A stretch of 64,000 nucleotides of DNA from Methylocystis echinoides (GTDB taxonomy: Bacteria > Pseudomonadota > Alphaproteobacteria > Rhizobiales > Beijerinckiaceae), in assembly GCF_040687965.1 (NCBI RefSeq), contig NZ_CP156085.1, positions 235,384 to 299,383 on the forward strand, in the 5' to 3' direction. Under the pieces are notes generated by a model that was given only the letters and a program-made list of their open reading frames with translations, made no database searches and was not told the DNA's origin. The translations under genes were made by a program, and so were the position numbers. Below, one piece after another: positions 10,301-18,852 of the stretch (position 1 is the stretch's first letter; every line of letters starts with the position of its first letter).

Positions 10301-10449
10301 AGCGACCCCTTGCCATCGTGGTGATCGGGGGCCTGATATCCGCAACGGCGCTAACGCTCGTGCTTTTACCGATCCTCTACGATCGCGCGACTGGTTGGCG
10401 TCTGCGCATCAAGCGGAGCCGCTTTTTGAAAAAAGAGGTCCAGGTGTGA
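7336..10449 (+). CDS. Heavy-metal efflux RND pump (HME-RND, CzcA/CusA family)
   Basis: At 1,037 residues it has the usual length. The N-terminus LIHFSLRQRLLTFLGALFIAGWG and the DAFPDVAPAQVLV motif are typical of HME-RND pumps. In TM4 the proton-relay region reads AIAIGLLVDCAVVVVEN, with Asp near residue 401 and a Glu seven residues later. It lacks the DFG Asp of CzcA and is closer to the CusA pattern. The periplasmic porter loops and a second six-helix set follow. The stop overlaps the start of the outer-membrane gene, so the three genes form one operon. Expected role: proton-driven export of metal cations from periplasm or cytoplasm. Whether the substrate is mono- or divalent is unresolved. 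Confidence 0.9.
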   Translation: MLERLIHFSLRQRLLTFLGALFIAGWGAMSYLKLPIDAFPDVAPAQVLVAMRAPGLTPEELEARVTAPIEIAAKGIPSLVRMRSTTRYSVALLTFEFSEGTDIYWARAQVNERLSQVQDQLPDGVSGGLAPIVTPLGEMLMFTLVGGDLTPTEQRSLIDWTIRPAIRGLPGVADLNVLGGFVRTFEVAPSPAAMAARGVTVAMLQTSLSKNNRNDGAGRVRDGEEALLVRAEGRLRSLEDIRSVVIESLKTGVVRVGDVAEVRNGSLPRNGVVTRNGESEAVWGLVLGLRGADARTVVDGVKTRLAEIEPLLPKGAKIEIFYDRSELIGKAVWTVQKVLLEAIVLVVILLALFLGNLRAALVVSVILPLAALVTFGVMRLWGLSANIMSLGGLAIAIGLLVDCAVVVVENVEHRLAHARDATVADRIFMTLEATSEVATPLVSGVVIIVTVFLPLLSLEGLEGRLFAPVALTIAFALGSALILSLTVVPALSASLLRPGAADEPWLVRKIAARYELLLELSLRRPLVVAGLAVLGLIIAGLAYSRIGQTFMPVMNEGTPVITVRKHPTISVAVAAETDKLIQREIMEKVPEVKGMMARAGADELGIDPVGLNETDNFLTLAPQSEWRGHGMDWLTEEIRKVLDQIPGISYAFSQPIDMRVQEMIIGARGDVVVKIFGDDINDLNRLTREVATELKKIPGARDVFGLQNDGMRYLTARVDRLAAGRFGLNAGEIQDALRVWVDGQQVGIVLEGPIRTPLVIRGSETSRRSSVDFARLPMVSNDGKVVELSQLADVQAENGPIQIIRERGRRYATVLANVEGRDLVGFVDEAKAAVGSHVKTPRGYSYEWGGQFENQQRASARLAIVVPIALALIFLLLYFTFNSAMQATLVFCNVPFAAIGGILGLWLSGEFLSVPASVGFIALIGIAVLNGVVLISYINKLVSEGNPTTREAVVEGARRRMRPVLLTATIAAFGLIPFLFATGPGAEIQRPLAIVVIGGLISATALTLVLLPILYDRATGWRLRIKRSRFLKKEVQV

Positions 10450-11747
10450 GACAAAAGGCGACGATTGTCGCACTATCCCTTTGCGCATTAACGGCTGACG
10501 CGAGCGCCGCGCCGAAGACCACCGGCCGAGTGACCTTAAAGGGCGACCAGCCGATCGAGAAAAGAAAGAAGCCGCCGCTCGGCCATGTTCTTGTGCGCCA
10601 CCTCGACATGGCGGTCGCGATCGACGCCCAGTCCCAGGGGCTCGCCGCGCAGTTCGGCGCGGTGACCTCGCGCTTCGCCACGACGCGCTCGATCACGCCC
10701 GGCTCGCCCTACGTCGGCGGCCTGCAACGCAACGCGGTGGGTGGCAACTTACGCAACTACAATGAAGCGGAGGTCGAGGCGGGCTTGCCGCTGTGGCTGC
10801 CTGGCCAGCGCGACGCCATGGAGACGACGGTCGCCACGGGCGCCCTCGAGGTCGAGGAGCGCATTGCGCTCAGGCGCCTCGAGGTCGCGGGCCTCTTGCG
10901 CGACGCCTGGTGGAACGCCCAGCGCGCGGCGCGCGAGGCGGGCGTGGCGCGTAACCGCGTCGCCACGGCGCGCGAGATCGGCGCCGATATGACGCGGCGC
11001 GTCGAACTCGGCGACGCCGCCCAGGCCGACGCGCTGCTGGCGAGAAACGAATTGCTCGCCGCCGAAACGGAGCTCGCGCAGGCGGAGGGCGCCGTAAAGG
11101 TGGCGCGCGTGAACTATGAGGCGCTCACCGGCGGCGCGCCGCCCGACGGATCGCTCGAAACCCTGAAGCCCGCCTGCCCGATAGAGGACCATCCGGCCTT
11201 GCGCACGCCGATCGCCGCGCTGCGGCGCGCTGAAGCACAGCTTCAGCTCGTCGAGGCGACGCCGATCGACAGTCCCGACGTCGCCGTCTTCGGCCGGCAG
11301 GAGCATAATCGGCAATATTCGACCGATCTTTCGCAACCGATCAACGACCAGCGGACCGACGCCACGACGGTCGGCGTGCGCGTGCGCATTCCTTTGCCGA
11401 CGGACGGCCGCCAGGAGCCGCGCCGGGCGGAGGCCATCGCGGAGATGACCCGCGCCGCCGCCGGTTATGAAAAGGCCAAGCGCGTGGTATCCGCTGAGAT
11501 CAGGGCGGCGCAAGCTAATCTTGCAGCGGCCAAGCGCGCCTCTTCAATTACGAACAAGCGCCTCGCCGTGGCCAACGCACAATTCGAATTGGCGCGTAAA
11601 TCCTTTGCGCTCGGCGAAATCGGCGGGCTGGACTTCTATCGCATTCGGCAACTGGAGCTTGAAGCGCAGCGTGCGAAAGCTGCGGCGGCGGTTGCAGTCG
11701 GCGTGGCGATTTCACGGATCAATCAGGCGCAGGGTTACGCGCCTTGA
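10446..11747 (+). CDS. TolC/CzcC-like outer-membrane efflux protein
   Basis: The GTG at 10446 overlaps the pump stop (GTGA), with AGAGGTC as ribosome-binding site. A cleavable signal (VALSLCALTADASAAP) precedes a protein dominated by long Ala/Arg/Glu-rich alpha-helical stretches in two repeats, as in outer-membrane factors. The repeats are separated by strands such as TTVGVRVRIPLPTDG that match the beta-barrel segments. It completes the tripartite efflux system with the two preceding genes. It ends 36 bp before the convergent marR gene. Confidence 0.85.
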   Translation: MRQKATIVALSLCALTADASAAPKTTGRVTLKGDQPIEKRKKPPLGHVLVRHLDMAVAIDAQSQGLAAQFGAVTSRFATTRSITPGSPYVGGLQRNAVGGNLRNYNEAEVEAGLPLWLPGQRDAMETTVATGALEVEERIALRRLEVAGLLRDAWWNAQRAAREAGVARNRVATAREIGADMTRRVELGDAAQADALLARNELLAAETELAQAEGAVKVARVNYEALTGGAPPDGSLETLKPACPIEDHPALRTPIAALRRAEAQLQLVEATPIDSPDVAVFGRQEHNRQYSTDLSQPINDQRTDATTVGVRVRIPLPTDGRQEPRRAEAIAEMTRAAAGYEKAKRVVSAEIRAAQANLAAAKRASSITNKRLAVANAQFELARKSFALGEIGGLDFYRIRQLELEAQRAKAAAAVAVGVAISRINQAQGYAP

Positions 11748-11782
11748 ATAAAAAGCCGTTATCCCGACACGCTGGGACTTCG

Positions 11783-12238
11783 TCAAAACTCTTCCCCGCC
11801 AGTTTGGAACAAGCTCGTAAATGCTCCCTTGATCTTCCGCAATTCCCCCAGATGTAGTAGCGCGAGCCGATCCAGGCAGCGCCCCCCAGAAGGGGTCATA
11901 ATAACCAGTGATCGTCGCCGATCCGAAGGATCGGTCTTTCGCTTCACAAGCTTTGCCTGGTCAAGGCGGGACACGAGCTCCGCAGCGCTATGGTCGCGTA
12001 TCATCAACTGATCGGCAAGCTCACCTATACTGATGTGACCGTCCCCCCGGAAGGTCTTAATGACCAGAAGCGCCTGATACCATTGCATGGTGACGCCTTC
12101 ATCAGCCGCAGCCGCCTCGCTGAAAGCCAAAAATTTCCGCAGCGCGGAGCGAAAATTCGCAAGAGCCTCCAGTTCCTGATCTGTTGGTCGAGGGTTCAGC
12201 CTGTCTGCTTGCTCAACGGTTGCTGGCGTAGTGCTCAC
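11783..12238 (-). CDS. MarR-family transcriptional regulator
   Basis: The GTG at 12238 follows an excellent ribosome-binding site (AGAGGGGGAG), giving 151 residues; an upstream in-frame start is less likely. The winged-helix core is clear: MQWYQALLVIKTF, then ISIGELADQLMIRDHSAAELVSRL (recognition helix region) and the wing TDPSDRRRSLVIMTPSG with the conserved D-x-R-x-R. It is transcribed toward the efflux operon and away from the PCuAC-like gene. The shared intergenic region contains a copy of the palindrome also found before the efflux operon. Autoregulation and control of efflux are therefore likely, but inferred. Confidence 0.9.
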   Translation of the reverse strand: MSTTPATVEQADRLNPRPTDQELEALANFRSALRKFLAFSEAAAADEGVTMQWYQALLVIKTFRGDGHISIGELADQLMIRDHSAAELVSRLDQAKLVKRKTDPSDRRRSLVIMTPSGGRCLDRLALLHLGELRKIKGAFTSLFQTGGEEF

Positions 12239-12405
12239 GACTCCCCCTCTCGCGGACCAGGGCCATTTTCCTGGCCGCATGCTTTAAGCACAATGCGCTG
12301 GCGGTTCAATTGGGTCAATGGGTTCGCCCCTCTCGGACATATCGCCCGCGCGACCTCCCGGCCCGAACAAGCCTTGCTTTCGCTCGCTCCACGATATATC
12401 TTTAC

Positions 12406-12421
12406 TCGTAGTGCGATATAA
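12406..12421 (-). promoter_or_regulatory. Operator-like site in the marR/PCuAC-like divergent promoter region
   Basis: The plus strand reads TCGTAGTGCGATATAA, the exact reverse complement of 16 bp around the 6026-6044 palindrome. The second arm is degenerate (CGAGTAAA instead of CGATATA). A further half-site ACGATATAT lies at 12391-12399. Its place between two divergent starts suggests control of both directions. Confidence 0.7.
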
Positions 12422-12477
12422 CCTGAAGACCGACTTAACTTTGCCGCGGGCAAAACAGTATGCAGGAGGGCCCCATA

Positions 12478-13053
12478 TTGCACCGGCCGGAAAGTCCTGA
12501 GCGCGCTTCACTTCCGCTAAAACGGCTTTGCCGGGATACCCTTCAGCGCCCTTCACGTCGGCGGGGCCTCACCCCGCTGAACTGGATCGTCCTGGGTGTG
12601 GCGTGCATCTTCATGGAATGGGCGCCGCAACCGGGATCCGCCCATGATTTTGTGATTGGGCGCCTCGAGGTCGGAAATCCCCGCCTGGCGGCGCCCCGAG
12701 AAGACGAGACTCGCGCTCCGCTTTCAATGACCATTCATAACAACGGCGATACGTCCGACACGCTCGTCAGCGTCACGTCACATCGCCTGGGAAAGGCGGT
12801 TTTGCGCATCCTGTCGACGCAGCTCGTGCCCCCGAAAGGCATCCTGATCCCCCCGCATGCCGCGGTTTTGATCGAGCCTCGACGTCCTTTGGTTATATTT
12901 CAGGACGTCAGCGGCGCGATCCTGGCGGATCGCGAGAAAATTACGCTTCATTTCGAGAAAGCTGGAGAGTTGACGATAGAGGCGATCGTGGAACCGGCTG
13001 ACTCAAACCGTGCGCATGGAAGGGAAGCGACCGGAGCCGGAGAAATCCGTTGA
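12478..13053 (+). CDS. Exported PCuAC-fold (copper chaperone-like) protein lacking the canonical copper ligands
   Basis: TTG 12478 has GGAGGG at ideal spacing; ATG 12460 is an in-frame alternative without a clear site. After a hydrophobic segment (LNWIVLGVACIFMEWAP) the mature part resembles the PCuAC/DUF461 fold: HDFVIGRLEVGNPRLAAP, then MTIHNNGDTSDTLVSVTS, IPPHAAVLIEP and ITLHFEKAGELTIEAIVEP. The family binds Cu(I) with two His and two Met, in H-x-M-type pairs. Here the positions read RILSTQ and RPLVIF, so those ligands are absent. It may have another role in envelope metal sensing or handling. It starts in the divergent region shared with marR. Confidence 0.65.
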   Translation: MHRPESPERASLPLKRLCRDTLQRPSRRRGLTPLNWIVLGVACIFMEWAPQPGSAHDFVIGRLEVGNPRLAAPREDETRAPLSMTIHNNGDTSDTLVSVTSHRLGKAVLRILSTQLVPPKGILIPPHAAVLIEPRRPLVIFQDVSGAILADREKITLHFEKAGELTIEAIVEPADSNRAHGREATGAGEIR

Positions 13054-13143
13054 ATCAGGTCGCCCGTCGAAGACATTTGCGATCCAAGTGCGACTGCAAC
13101 CGCTTGCAGCACGGATAGATCTGAACGCTGACGAGCGGCGACG

Positions 13144-13917
13144 ATGCGCCCAATGGAGGGACGACTGACGAAGCAGTCTAAATTTCAGAAGTCGAATGCC
13201 GACTGGGCGCTGTTTCTGGATTTCGACGGCACACTCGTCGACATTGCGCCTTCGCCAGAGTCCGTTCATGTTCCCAGAGAGCTACCGACGCTGCTTGGGC
13301 GCCTCGATGCTGCTCTCGGTGGCGCACTGGCGATAGTGACGGGCCGATCGATCGAAGCGATAGACGCTTATCTAGCTCCGCTGCGGCCGATTACAGCCGG
13401 AGTCCACGGGGCCGAGCTCCGCCTGGGACGCGAGCAAATCATCTCCACGGCTCTACCGCTTCCTCCAGCTGCGGTCGAAGCCATATCGGCGCTCAGCAAC
13501 AAGGTCGACGGCGTCAGAATTGAGATCAAACGAAGCTCATTAGCGGTCCATTTTCGGTCGAACCCCGCTGCTGCCCGCGAGATTGAAGAGGAGTTGCGCC
13601 GTGTCCTGATAGACGGGGCGAGCGGATTCATCATTCGTCCGGGGCGGATGGTCTACGAGCTCCTGCCTTCTCATGTCTCAAAGGGAGGCGCGATTGACGC
13701 GCTGCTCGAGCTTCCGCTGTTCTTCGGGCGACGACCGATCGTAATCGGGGACGACCGTTCCGATGAGACGGCGTTCGAAGCCGCCGAACGACGCGGCGGC
13801 TTGGCCTTCACTGTGGCGGGAGAGCATTTCTCCCGGGATAGCGCAGACTTCGAGAGCCCGTTGGAGGTAAGGTCGTGGCTTGCGGCGTTCGCAGCGAGGT
13901 TTGGCGCGCATGATTGA
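13144..13917 (+). CDS. otsB: Trehalose-6-phosphate phosphatase
   Basis: A HAD-superfamily protein of 257 residues. Motif I is FLDFDGTLVDIAP (nucleophile Asp), motif II lies in AIVTGRSIEA, a Lys precedes GGAIDALLEL, and motif IV is GDDRSDETAFEA. The PRMVYELLPSHVSKGGAI-like segment is characteristic of OtsB. It dephosphorylates trehalose-6-phosphate to trehalose in the cytoplasm. Its stop overlaps the next gene's ATG (ATGATTGA), and otsA comes third, so the three form an operon for trehalose synthesis and turnover. Confidence 0.93.
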   Translation: MRPMEGRLTKQSKFQKSNADWALFLDFDGTLVDIAPSPESVHVPRELPTLLGRLDAALGGALAIVTGRSIEAIDAYLAPLRPITAGVHGAELRLGREQIISTALPLPPAAVEAISALSNKVDGVRIEIKRSSLAVHFRSNPAAAREIEEELRRVLIDGASGFIIRPGRMVYELLPSHVSKGGAIDALLELPLFFGRRPIVIGDDRSDETAFEAAERRGGLAFTVAGEHFSRDSADFESPLEVRSWLAAFAARFGAHD

Positions 13918-15700
13918 GAGACCGTCGCTTCACCTTGCCGCAGTCGGCAACGGCGCAATAGCGGCTTTGATCGACCGCAACGCCAGCATTGTTTGGAGTT
14001 GCTGGCCGCGTATCGACGGCGACCCCATTTTCTGCGCGTTGACGGATGGCGACGCTCCCGACAATGGCTTTTTTTCCATCGAGCTCGACCAAGCGACAGA
14101 GACGGAGCAGCGCTACCTCCGCAATACAGCAATTGTGCGCACGGTCCTGCGCGCCCGATCGGGCGCCTCCCTCCAGATTACCGACTTTGCGCCACGGTTC
14201 CGGCGGTATCATCGTGTGTTTCGACCGCCGATGATCGTTCGTCGGATTGAACCGCTTGAAGGCCTGTGTCGAACTCGCGTGCGCTGCCGTCCGCGCATGA
14301 ATTACGGTGAAAGCGTCGCTGAGCCCGTTCCAGGAAGCAACCACGTTCGCTATGCAACCGCTTTCGGCGCTGTTCGACTTACTTCCGATGCGCCTGCCAC
14401 GTATATCGCACACGAGGCCGGCTTTATCCTCTCTCACCCGATCACCCTGATCCTTCATGCGGACGAAGCTCTGGCCGACTCGATCCCGCACGTCGGCCGA
14501 GAATTCCAGGATTATACAGAGGACTACTGGCTGAACTGGGTGCGGACCTTGAATGTGCCCTTCGAATGGCAGGAGCAGGTTATTCGTGCCGCGATAACGC
14601 TCCAGCTTTGCGCCTATGAGGACACCGGCGGCATTGTCGCCGCCCTGACAACGTCGATACCCGAATCCTTCGGCACGTCTCGGAATTGGGACTATCGCTA
14701 TTGCTGGATCAGAGACTCCTTTCATACCGTCCAGGCGCTCAACCGGGTCGGTGCGACCACGACCATGGAGCGTTTCATCGACTACGTCACAAATGTGATT
14801 TCGCTCGAGCGGAAGCCTGTGCTAAAGCCGGTTCACTCGATCGTGCCAGACCAAGTAATCGATGAGTTCGAAGCCTCAGCGTTGAGAGGATTTCGCGGGC
14901 ATAACCCTGTGCGCGTGGGAAATGCGGCTCATGCGCAAACACAGCATGACGTTTACGGCAGCGTCATTCTTGCCGCCTCCCAGATGTTCTTCGACGAAAG
15001 ACTGCCGAAGAAGGGCGACGAAGCGCTCTTTCGCAGACTGGAGCCACTCGGAACCAGCGCATTGGACCGCGCTCTCACGCCAGACGCAGGGATTTGGGAA
15101 TACCGCGGTCGCCAGCGCATTCATACCCATTCGGCGGCGATGTGTTGGGTCGCATGCGATCGTCTTGCCAGAATAGCGATCAAACTGGGCTTGCACGAAA
15201 GCGCCGCCGATTGGCGGGAAGCGGCTAAAGATTTGCGCGAAATCATTCTGTCACGGGCATGGAGCGACAAGCTCGGTTGCTTTGCAGGGTCCCTGGATGG
15301 ACAGGACGTCGATGCGAGCGTCTTGCTGCTGCATGAGCTCGGCATCGTATCGGCTGCAGATGCGCGATTCATATCGACAGTCGACGCGGTCGGCCACGCG
15401 CTTTTACGAGAAGGTTATCTAATGAGATACGCCTCCGCGGACGATTTCGGATTACCCTCGGCCGCATTCACTGTTTGCACCTTCTGGTACGTCGACGCCC
15501 TCGCAGCGGTTGGCCGTGCTGATGAGGCTCGCAGCTTGTTCGAAGACCTGCTCGCCAAGGTCAATCACGTCGGCCTCCTGTCCGAGGACCTGGACCCCGT
15601 CACCGGCGAATTGTGGGGCAATTTCCCCCAGACCTATTCGATGGCCGGCCTCATCATCTCCGCCATGCGGCTTTCAAAGGGCTGGGAGGAAGCGAGATGA
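13910..15700 (+). CDS. Glycoside hydrolase family 15 protein (glucoamylase/trehalase-like)
   Basis: The ATG at 13910 overlaps otsB by 8 bp, giving MIERPSLHLAAVGNGAIAALI, the usual start of bacterial GH15 proteins. The (alpha/alpha)6 barrel carries SRNWDYRYCWIRDSFHTVQAL. The two catalytic Glu candidates are in DAGIWEYRG (acid) and LDPVTGELWGNFPQTYS (base). Length about 596 residues is normal. The family inverts terminal alpha-glucosidic bonds, and some members hydrolyse trehalose. Position between otsB and otsA suggests trehalose or glucan turnover, but the substrate cannot be decided here. There is no signal peptide, so it is cytoplasmic. Confidence 0.9.
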   Translation: MIERPSLHLAAVGNGAIAALIDRNASIVWSCWPRIDGDPIFCALTDGDAPDNGFFSIELDQATETEQRYLRNTAIVRTVLRARSGASLQITDFAPRFRRYHRVFRPPMIVRRIEPLEGLCRTRVRCRPRMNYGESVAEPVPGSNHVRYATAFGAVRLTSDAPATYIAHEAGFILSHPITLILHADEALADSIPHVGREFQDYTEDYWLNWVRTLNVPFEWQEQVIRAAITLQLCAYEDTGGIVAALTTSIPESFGTSRNWDYRYCWIRDSFHTVQALNRVGATTTMERFIDYVTNVISLERKPVLKPVHSIVPDQVIDEFEASALRGFRGHNPVRVGNAAHAQTQHDVYGSVILAASQMFFDERLPKKGDEALFRRLEPLGTSALDRALTPDAGIWEYRGRQRIHTHSAAMCWVACDRLARIAIKLGLHESAADWREAAKDLREIILSRAWSDKLGCFAGSLDGQDVDASVLLLHELGIVSAADARFISTVDAVGHALLREGYLMRYASADDFGLPSAAFTVCTFWYVDALAAVGRADEARSLFEDLLAKVNHVGLLSEDLDPVTGELWGNFPQTYSMAGLIISAMRLSKGWEEAR

Positions 15701-18036
15701 ACCACAAGCTCCACTCTAGCGGTGAAGGTCGGACAATCTGGGGCGATCGATCAGAAATCGGATCTGTGGTCGCAAGAGTCGCCAGGCATCCCGCAGCCCG
15801 AGTGCTGGGGATCATCGCGCTAGCCACGATCATCTTCGCCGCCGCCTTGGCCCCCCTTTCTTCTCTTATCGTCGAGGGATGGCTGCGGCAGGATCTCGAC
15901 ATAAGATCGCGTTTGATCTTCCGTTCGGTTCGTGATCGGCTCCAATCGAGTCAGCTTAGCCCCAACAATGATCTAACGCCCTATCTGGAACGGATTGCGG
16001 AGGATGAGAGACTGCTTGCGCTTGGCTATTGTTCGGAGACGGGACGGCTGCTTTATGCAACTTCACTGATGCCGAAGGACGTCTCTTGTGAGACGATTCG
16101 TCAGGGAACAACCACGTTTGACGTCAGCTCTGAAGCGGGAACGCGCGCCCAAGTTGCCTCTGTCGCTCTGAGTTCCGGCACAAAAAGCGGGCACCTTCTC
16201 GTTGTTCACGATCTTTCGTTTATCGACGAACGCTCAGGAAAAGCGAAATTTTACACTGTCCTCGCTCTTACCGGCGCTTCCCTCGGGCTTGGGTTGCTAG
16301 CCGTCGGGGTCGTGCTGACGCTGATGCGGGGCTGGGCGCGAGCCATTTATAGCGCCATCGCCGGAGTAAGAGGAACTGGCGCGACCCCGCCACGAACCGC
16401 TTTTCCAGGCGATCGCGACTTTGAGAAGTTACTCAACACGCTCCGCGTCGAACGCAAGTTCACCGAAGGCATTTATGTCGAGTGGTCGCCCGCGACCCTT
16501 CATCAATTGCTTCGCGAAGAACTGCCGGGCGCGCAAGTAATGATCGTTTCAAACCGCGAGCCCTACATTCACAATCTTGTCGAGGGAAAAGCGACGCTTC
16601 AGATTCCGGCCAGCGGACTCGTCGCCGCCCTGGAACCTGTCATGCGGGCCTGCGGCGGCGTCTGGATCGCCCACGGCAGCGGCTCGGCCGATCGTGAGAC
16701 GGTCGACGCCAGGGATCGAATCGCCGTTCCGCCCGCGCACCCGGATTATACGCTCAGGCGCGTCTGGCTCAGCGATGAGGAACAGGATGGCTATTACTAC
16801 GGCTTTTCAAATGAGGGCCTCTGGCCACTCTGCCACATCGCCTTCGTGCGCCCCAGCTTTCGCGAAGCGGACTGGGGGGAATATTTCGCGGTGAACGCAA
16901 AATTTGCTGAAATTGTCGTCGAGGAGGCGACGTGCGACGACCCCGTCGTGCTCGTTCAGGATTACCACTTCGCACTGTTGCCGCGAATGATTCGCAACCG
17001 CTTGCCAAAGGCGACCATCATCACTTTTTGGCATATTCCATGGCCCAATTCCGAAACCTTTGGAATATGTCCCTGGCGCAATGAGATCATCGAGGGGCTT
17101 CTGGGGAGTACGATTCTCGGCTTTCACACTCAGTTTCATTGCAACAACTTCATCGACGCCGCCGACCGCTTCCTCGAGAGCCGGATCGATCGGGAGAGCG
17201 GTTCGATCACTCTCGGCGGGCGAGAAACGCTGATCCGCCCCTATCCTATCTCGATCGAATGGCCCCCGAGCCCCCTCGCCACGCAACCCCCGATCGATGA
17301 GTGTCGCCGCAGAGTACGCGAACGGCTGGGGCTTTCATCCGATGCCCGGATAGGCGTCGGCATTGAGCGGTTCGACTATACGAAGGGAATCCTCGATCGC
17401 ATGAGGGCGGTGGATTCACTCTTGAGCCTGCATCCCGGATGGCGCGAGAGGTTTGCTTTCATTCAGGCCGCCGCCCCAACACGCAGCAAGCTCTCGACCT
17501 ATAGCAGCTTGCAAAACGAAGCTGCTCGGCTTGCCGATGAAATCAACAAACGCCACGGGGTGCGCGATTGGAAGCCAATTCATCTCGTCGTTCGTCATCA
17601 TGAGCAAGACGAAGTATATGAATTGTTCCGTGCAGCCGATATATGTGTGGTGTCAAGCCTCCATGACGGGATGAATCTTGTCGCCAAGGAATTCGTCGCC
17701 GCGCGCGACGACGAGCTGGGCGTTTTGATTCTTTCGAGTTTCGCGGGCGCCTCGCGCGAATTGTCCGAAGCGCTGATCGTGAATCCCTACGACACGACCA
17801 GCATGGCGACAGCGATCGATCGGGCGCTGCACATATCTGAATCTGAGCAGCGCGAGCGAATGCGGCTGATGAGGGAGCTCGTTCGTCAACATAATGTGTA
17901 TGGTTGGGCCGCACAGATGCTTATCCATGCTGCTCGGCTCCGGAAGCGAGAGCGCATCATGACCGGAGACCCGTCGACCCAGAGCGACGGAGCGTCGTTT
18001 GACTTTGAGAAGCTCTTTACTGAGCCTCTCCGCTAG
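15697..18036 (+). CDS. otsA: Trehalose-6-phosphate synthase (GT20) with an N-terminal membrane-anchored sensor-like module
   Basis: The ATG at 15697 overlaps the preceding stop (ATGA) and has GGAGG upstream. Residues about 35-60 form TM1 ([21 protein letters not shown]). A roughly 130-residue extracytoplasmic segment follows, then TM2 (about 190-215), then a GT20 domain to the C-terminus. GT20 markers are [61 protein letters not shown] and [14 protein letters not shown]. It makes trehalose-6-phosphate from UDP- (or ADP-)glucose and glucose-6-phosphate. Typical OtsA is soluble and about 460-500 residues; this one is 779. The extra part looks like the input module of a sensor kinase, so activity may respond to an external signal (inference). 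Confidence 0.92.
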   Translation: MNHKLHSSGEGRTIWGDRSEIGSVVARVARHPAARVLGIIALATIIFAAALAPLSSLIVEGWLRQDLDIRSRLIFRSVRDRLQSSQLSPNNDLTPYLERIAEDERLLALGYCSETGRLLYATSLMPKDVSCETIRQGTTTFDVSSEAGTRAQVASVALSSGTKSGHLLVVHDLSFIDERSGKAKFYTVLALTGASLGLGLLAVGVVLTLMRGWARAIYSAIAGVRGTGATPPRTAFPGDRDFEKLLNTLRVERKFTEGIYVEWSPATLHQLLREELPGAQVMIVSNREPYIHNLVEGKATLQIPASGLVAALEPVMRACGGVWIAHGSGSADRETVDARDRIAVPPAHPDYTLRRVWLSDEEQDGYYYGFSNEGLWPLCHIAFVRPSFREADWGEYFAVNAKFAEIVVEEATCDDPVVLVQDYHFALLPRMIRNRLPKATIITFWHIPWPNSETFGICPWRNEIIEGLLGSTILGFHTQFHCNNFIDAADRFLESRIDRESGSITLGGRETLIRPYPISIEWPPSPLATQPPIDECRRRVRERLGLSSDARIGVGIERFDYTKGILDRMRAVDSLLSLHPGWRERFAFIQAAAPTRSKLSTYSSLQNEAARLADEINKRHGVRDWKPIHLVVRHHEQDEVYELFRAADICVVSSLHDGMNLVAKEFVAARDDELGVLILSSFAGASRELSEALIVNPYDTTSMATAIDRALHISESEQRERMRLMRELVRQHNVYGWAAQMLIHAARLRKRERIMTGDPSTQSDGASFDFEKLFTEPLR

Positions 18037-18096
18037 AAGTAAGCGAACTCGGGGGATCTGATGACGGCGCTCCACGATCAGATCGGCGGAATCCTG

Positions 18097-18624
18097 TCAT
18101 CCTGCCATCGCCGAATGCGACGAAGAAAGCCTCCCTGTTCGCGCCGCAGCGAATATCACATGCTGATCGATGAACCTATCGCAGAAGTCAATTTCTTCCC
18201 GATAAAGACCGAACGCTTCACCGTCGTCTGCAATGCAATCATAAATGCTCAGTTCAAGTATGTTCTTGTTGGCTTTAAGCTTTTCCCTCTTGCGCCTGAC
18301 GATTCTCACCAGTCTTAGGATATGTTCCCGAGCAGGTTTCCCGCGAAGCAGGCCAGCAAAGCCCTCAATCCCCTCGATCTCGCTTTCCAAGATCGATTTT
18401 CTTTGCGGCTTCACAAAAATGGGGGCGGCTCCGACAAAAATGTGAGGGCAAACTATACTGAGCGCTTCCTTACTGGTCAGCTTATAGTCGGGGCTCTTTG
18501 TGCCGTAGTAGGTCGAAAAGTTCCATACGGCAAAATCCGTCACCGACCCGGAAAAGACCTCGGCCAGTGATTGTTGAAGCGGCTTCGAGGTTATTCCGCG
18601 ATTCCTGAAGATGTAAACCGTCAT
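18097..18624 (-). CDS. Protein of unknown function (175 residues), candidate MarR-regulon member
   Basis: I do not recognise the family. The ATG at 18624 has AAGG upstream. The sequence starts MTVYIFRNRGITSKPLQQSL and is a soluble alpha/beta-looking protein without signal peptide. It has basic stretches (VRIVRRKREKLKANKNI) and an acidic C-terminal half ending at an Arg/Ser-rich tail. It converges on otsA and stands alone. About 30 bp upstream of its start is a variant of the palindrome found before the efflux operon, which links it to the same regulator. Confidence 0.6.
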   Translation of the reverse strand: MTVYIFRNRGITSKPLQQSLAEVFSGSVTDFAVWNFSTYYGTKSPDYKLTSKEALSIVCPHIFVGAAPIFVKPQRKSILESEIEGIEGFAGLLRGKPAREHILRLVRIVRRKREKLKANKNILELSIYDCIADDGEAFGLYREEIDFCDRFIDQHVIFAAARTGRLSSSHSAMAG

Positions 18625-18654
18625 CGCCTTGCGCCCGATATCCCTCGCACCAAA

Positions 18655-18669
18655 TATCGTGCTACGATC
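18655..18669 (-). promoter_or_regulatory. Third operator-like palindrome, upstream of the unknown gene
   Basis: TATCGTGCTACGATC keeps the TATCG-N5-CGAT arrangement and the central CTA of the copies at 6026-6044 and 12406-12421. It lies 31 bp upstream of the minus-strand gene starting at 18624. Confidence 0.6.
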
Positions 18670-18852
18670 AATATGTCAATGATGAAGTAACTTGGGGCCA
18701 ACCGCTCCAATAGCGCTTAGCAATGTTATAAGTGTTTCGCAGCGGCAAGTGCTACGAGGCATATCCAGACCACTACCGGTCCATATCTATCGGTGATTGT
18801 TCGCATCGCTCGATCCCGGGCTTATGATCGATCACAGCGTAAATGGTCGCAG

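Noticed and set aside
9876..10445. N-terminal extension of the outer-membrane factor frame into the pump gene
   Set aside because: The upstream part is an alternate frame of the pump. A ribosome-binding site and GTG at 10446 followed by a signal peptide define the start.
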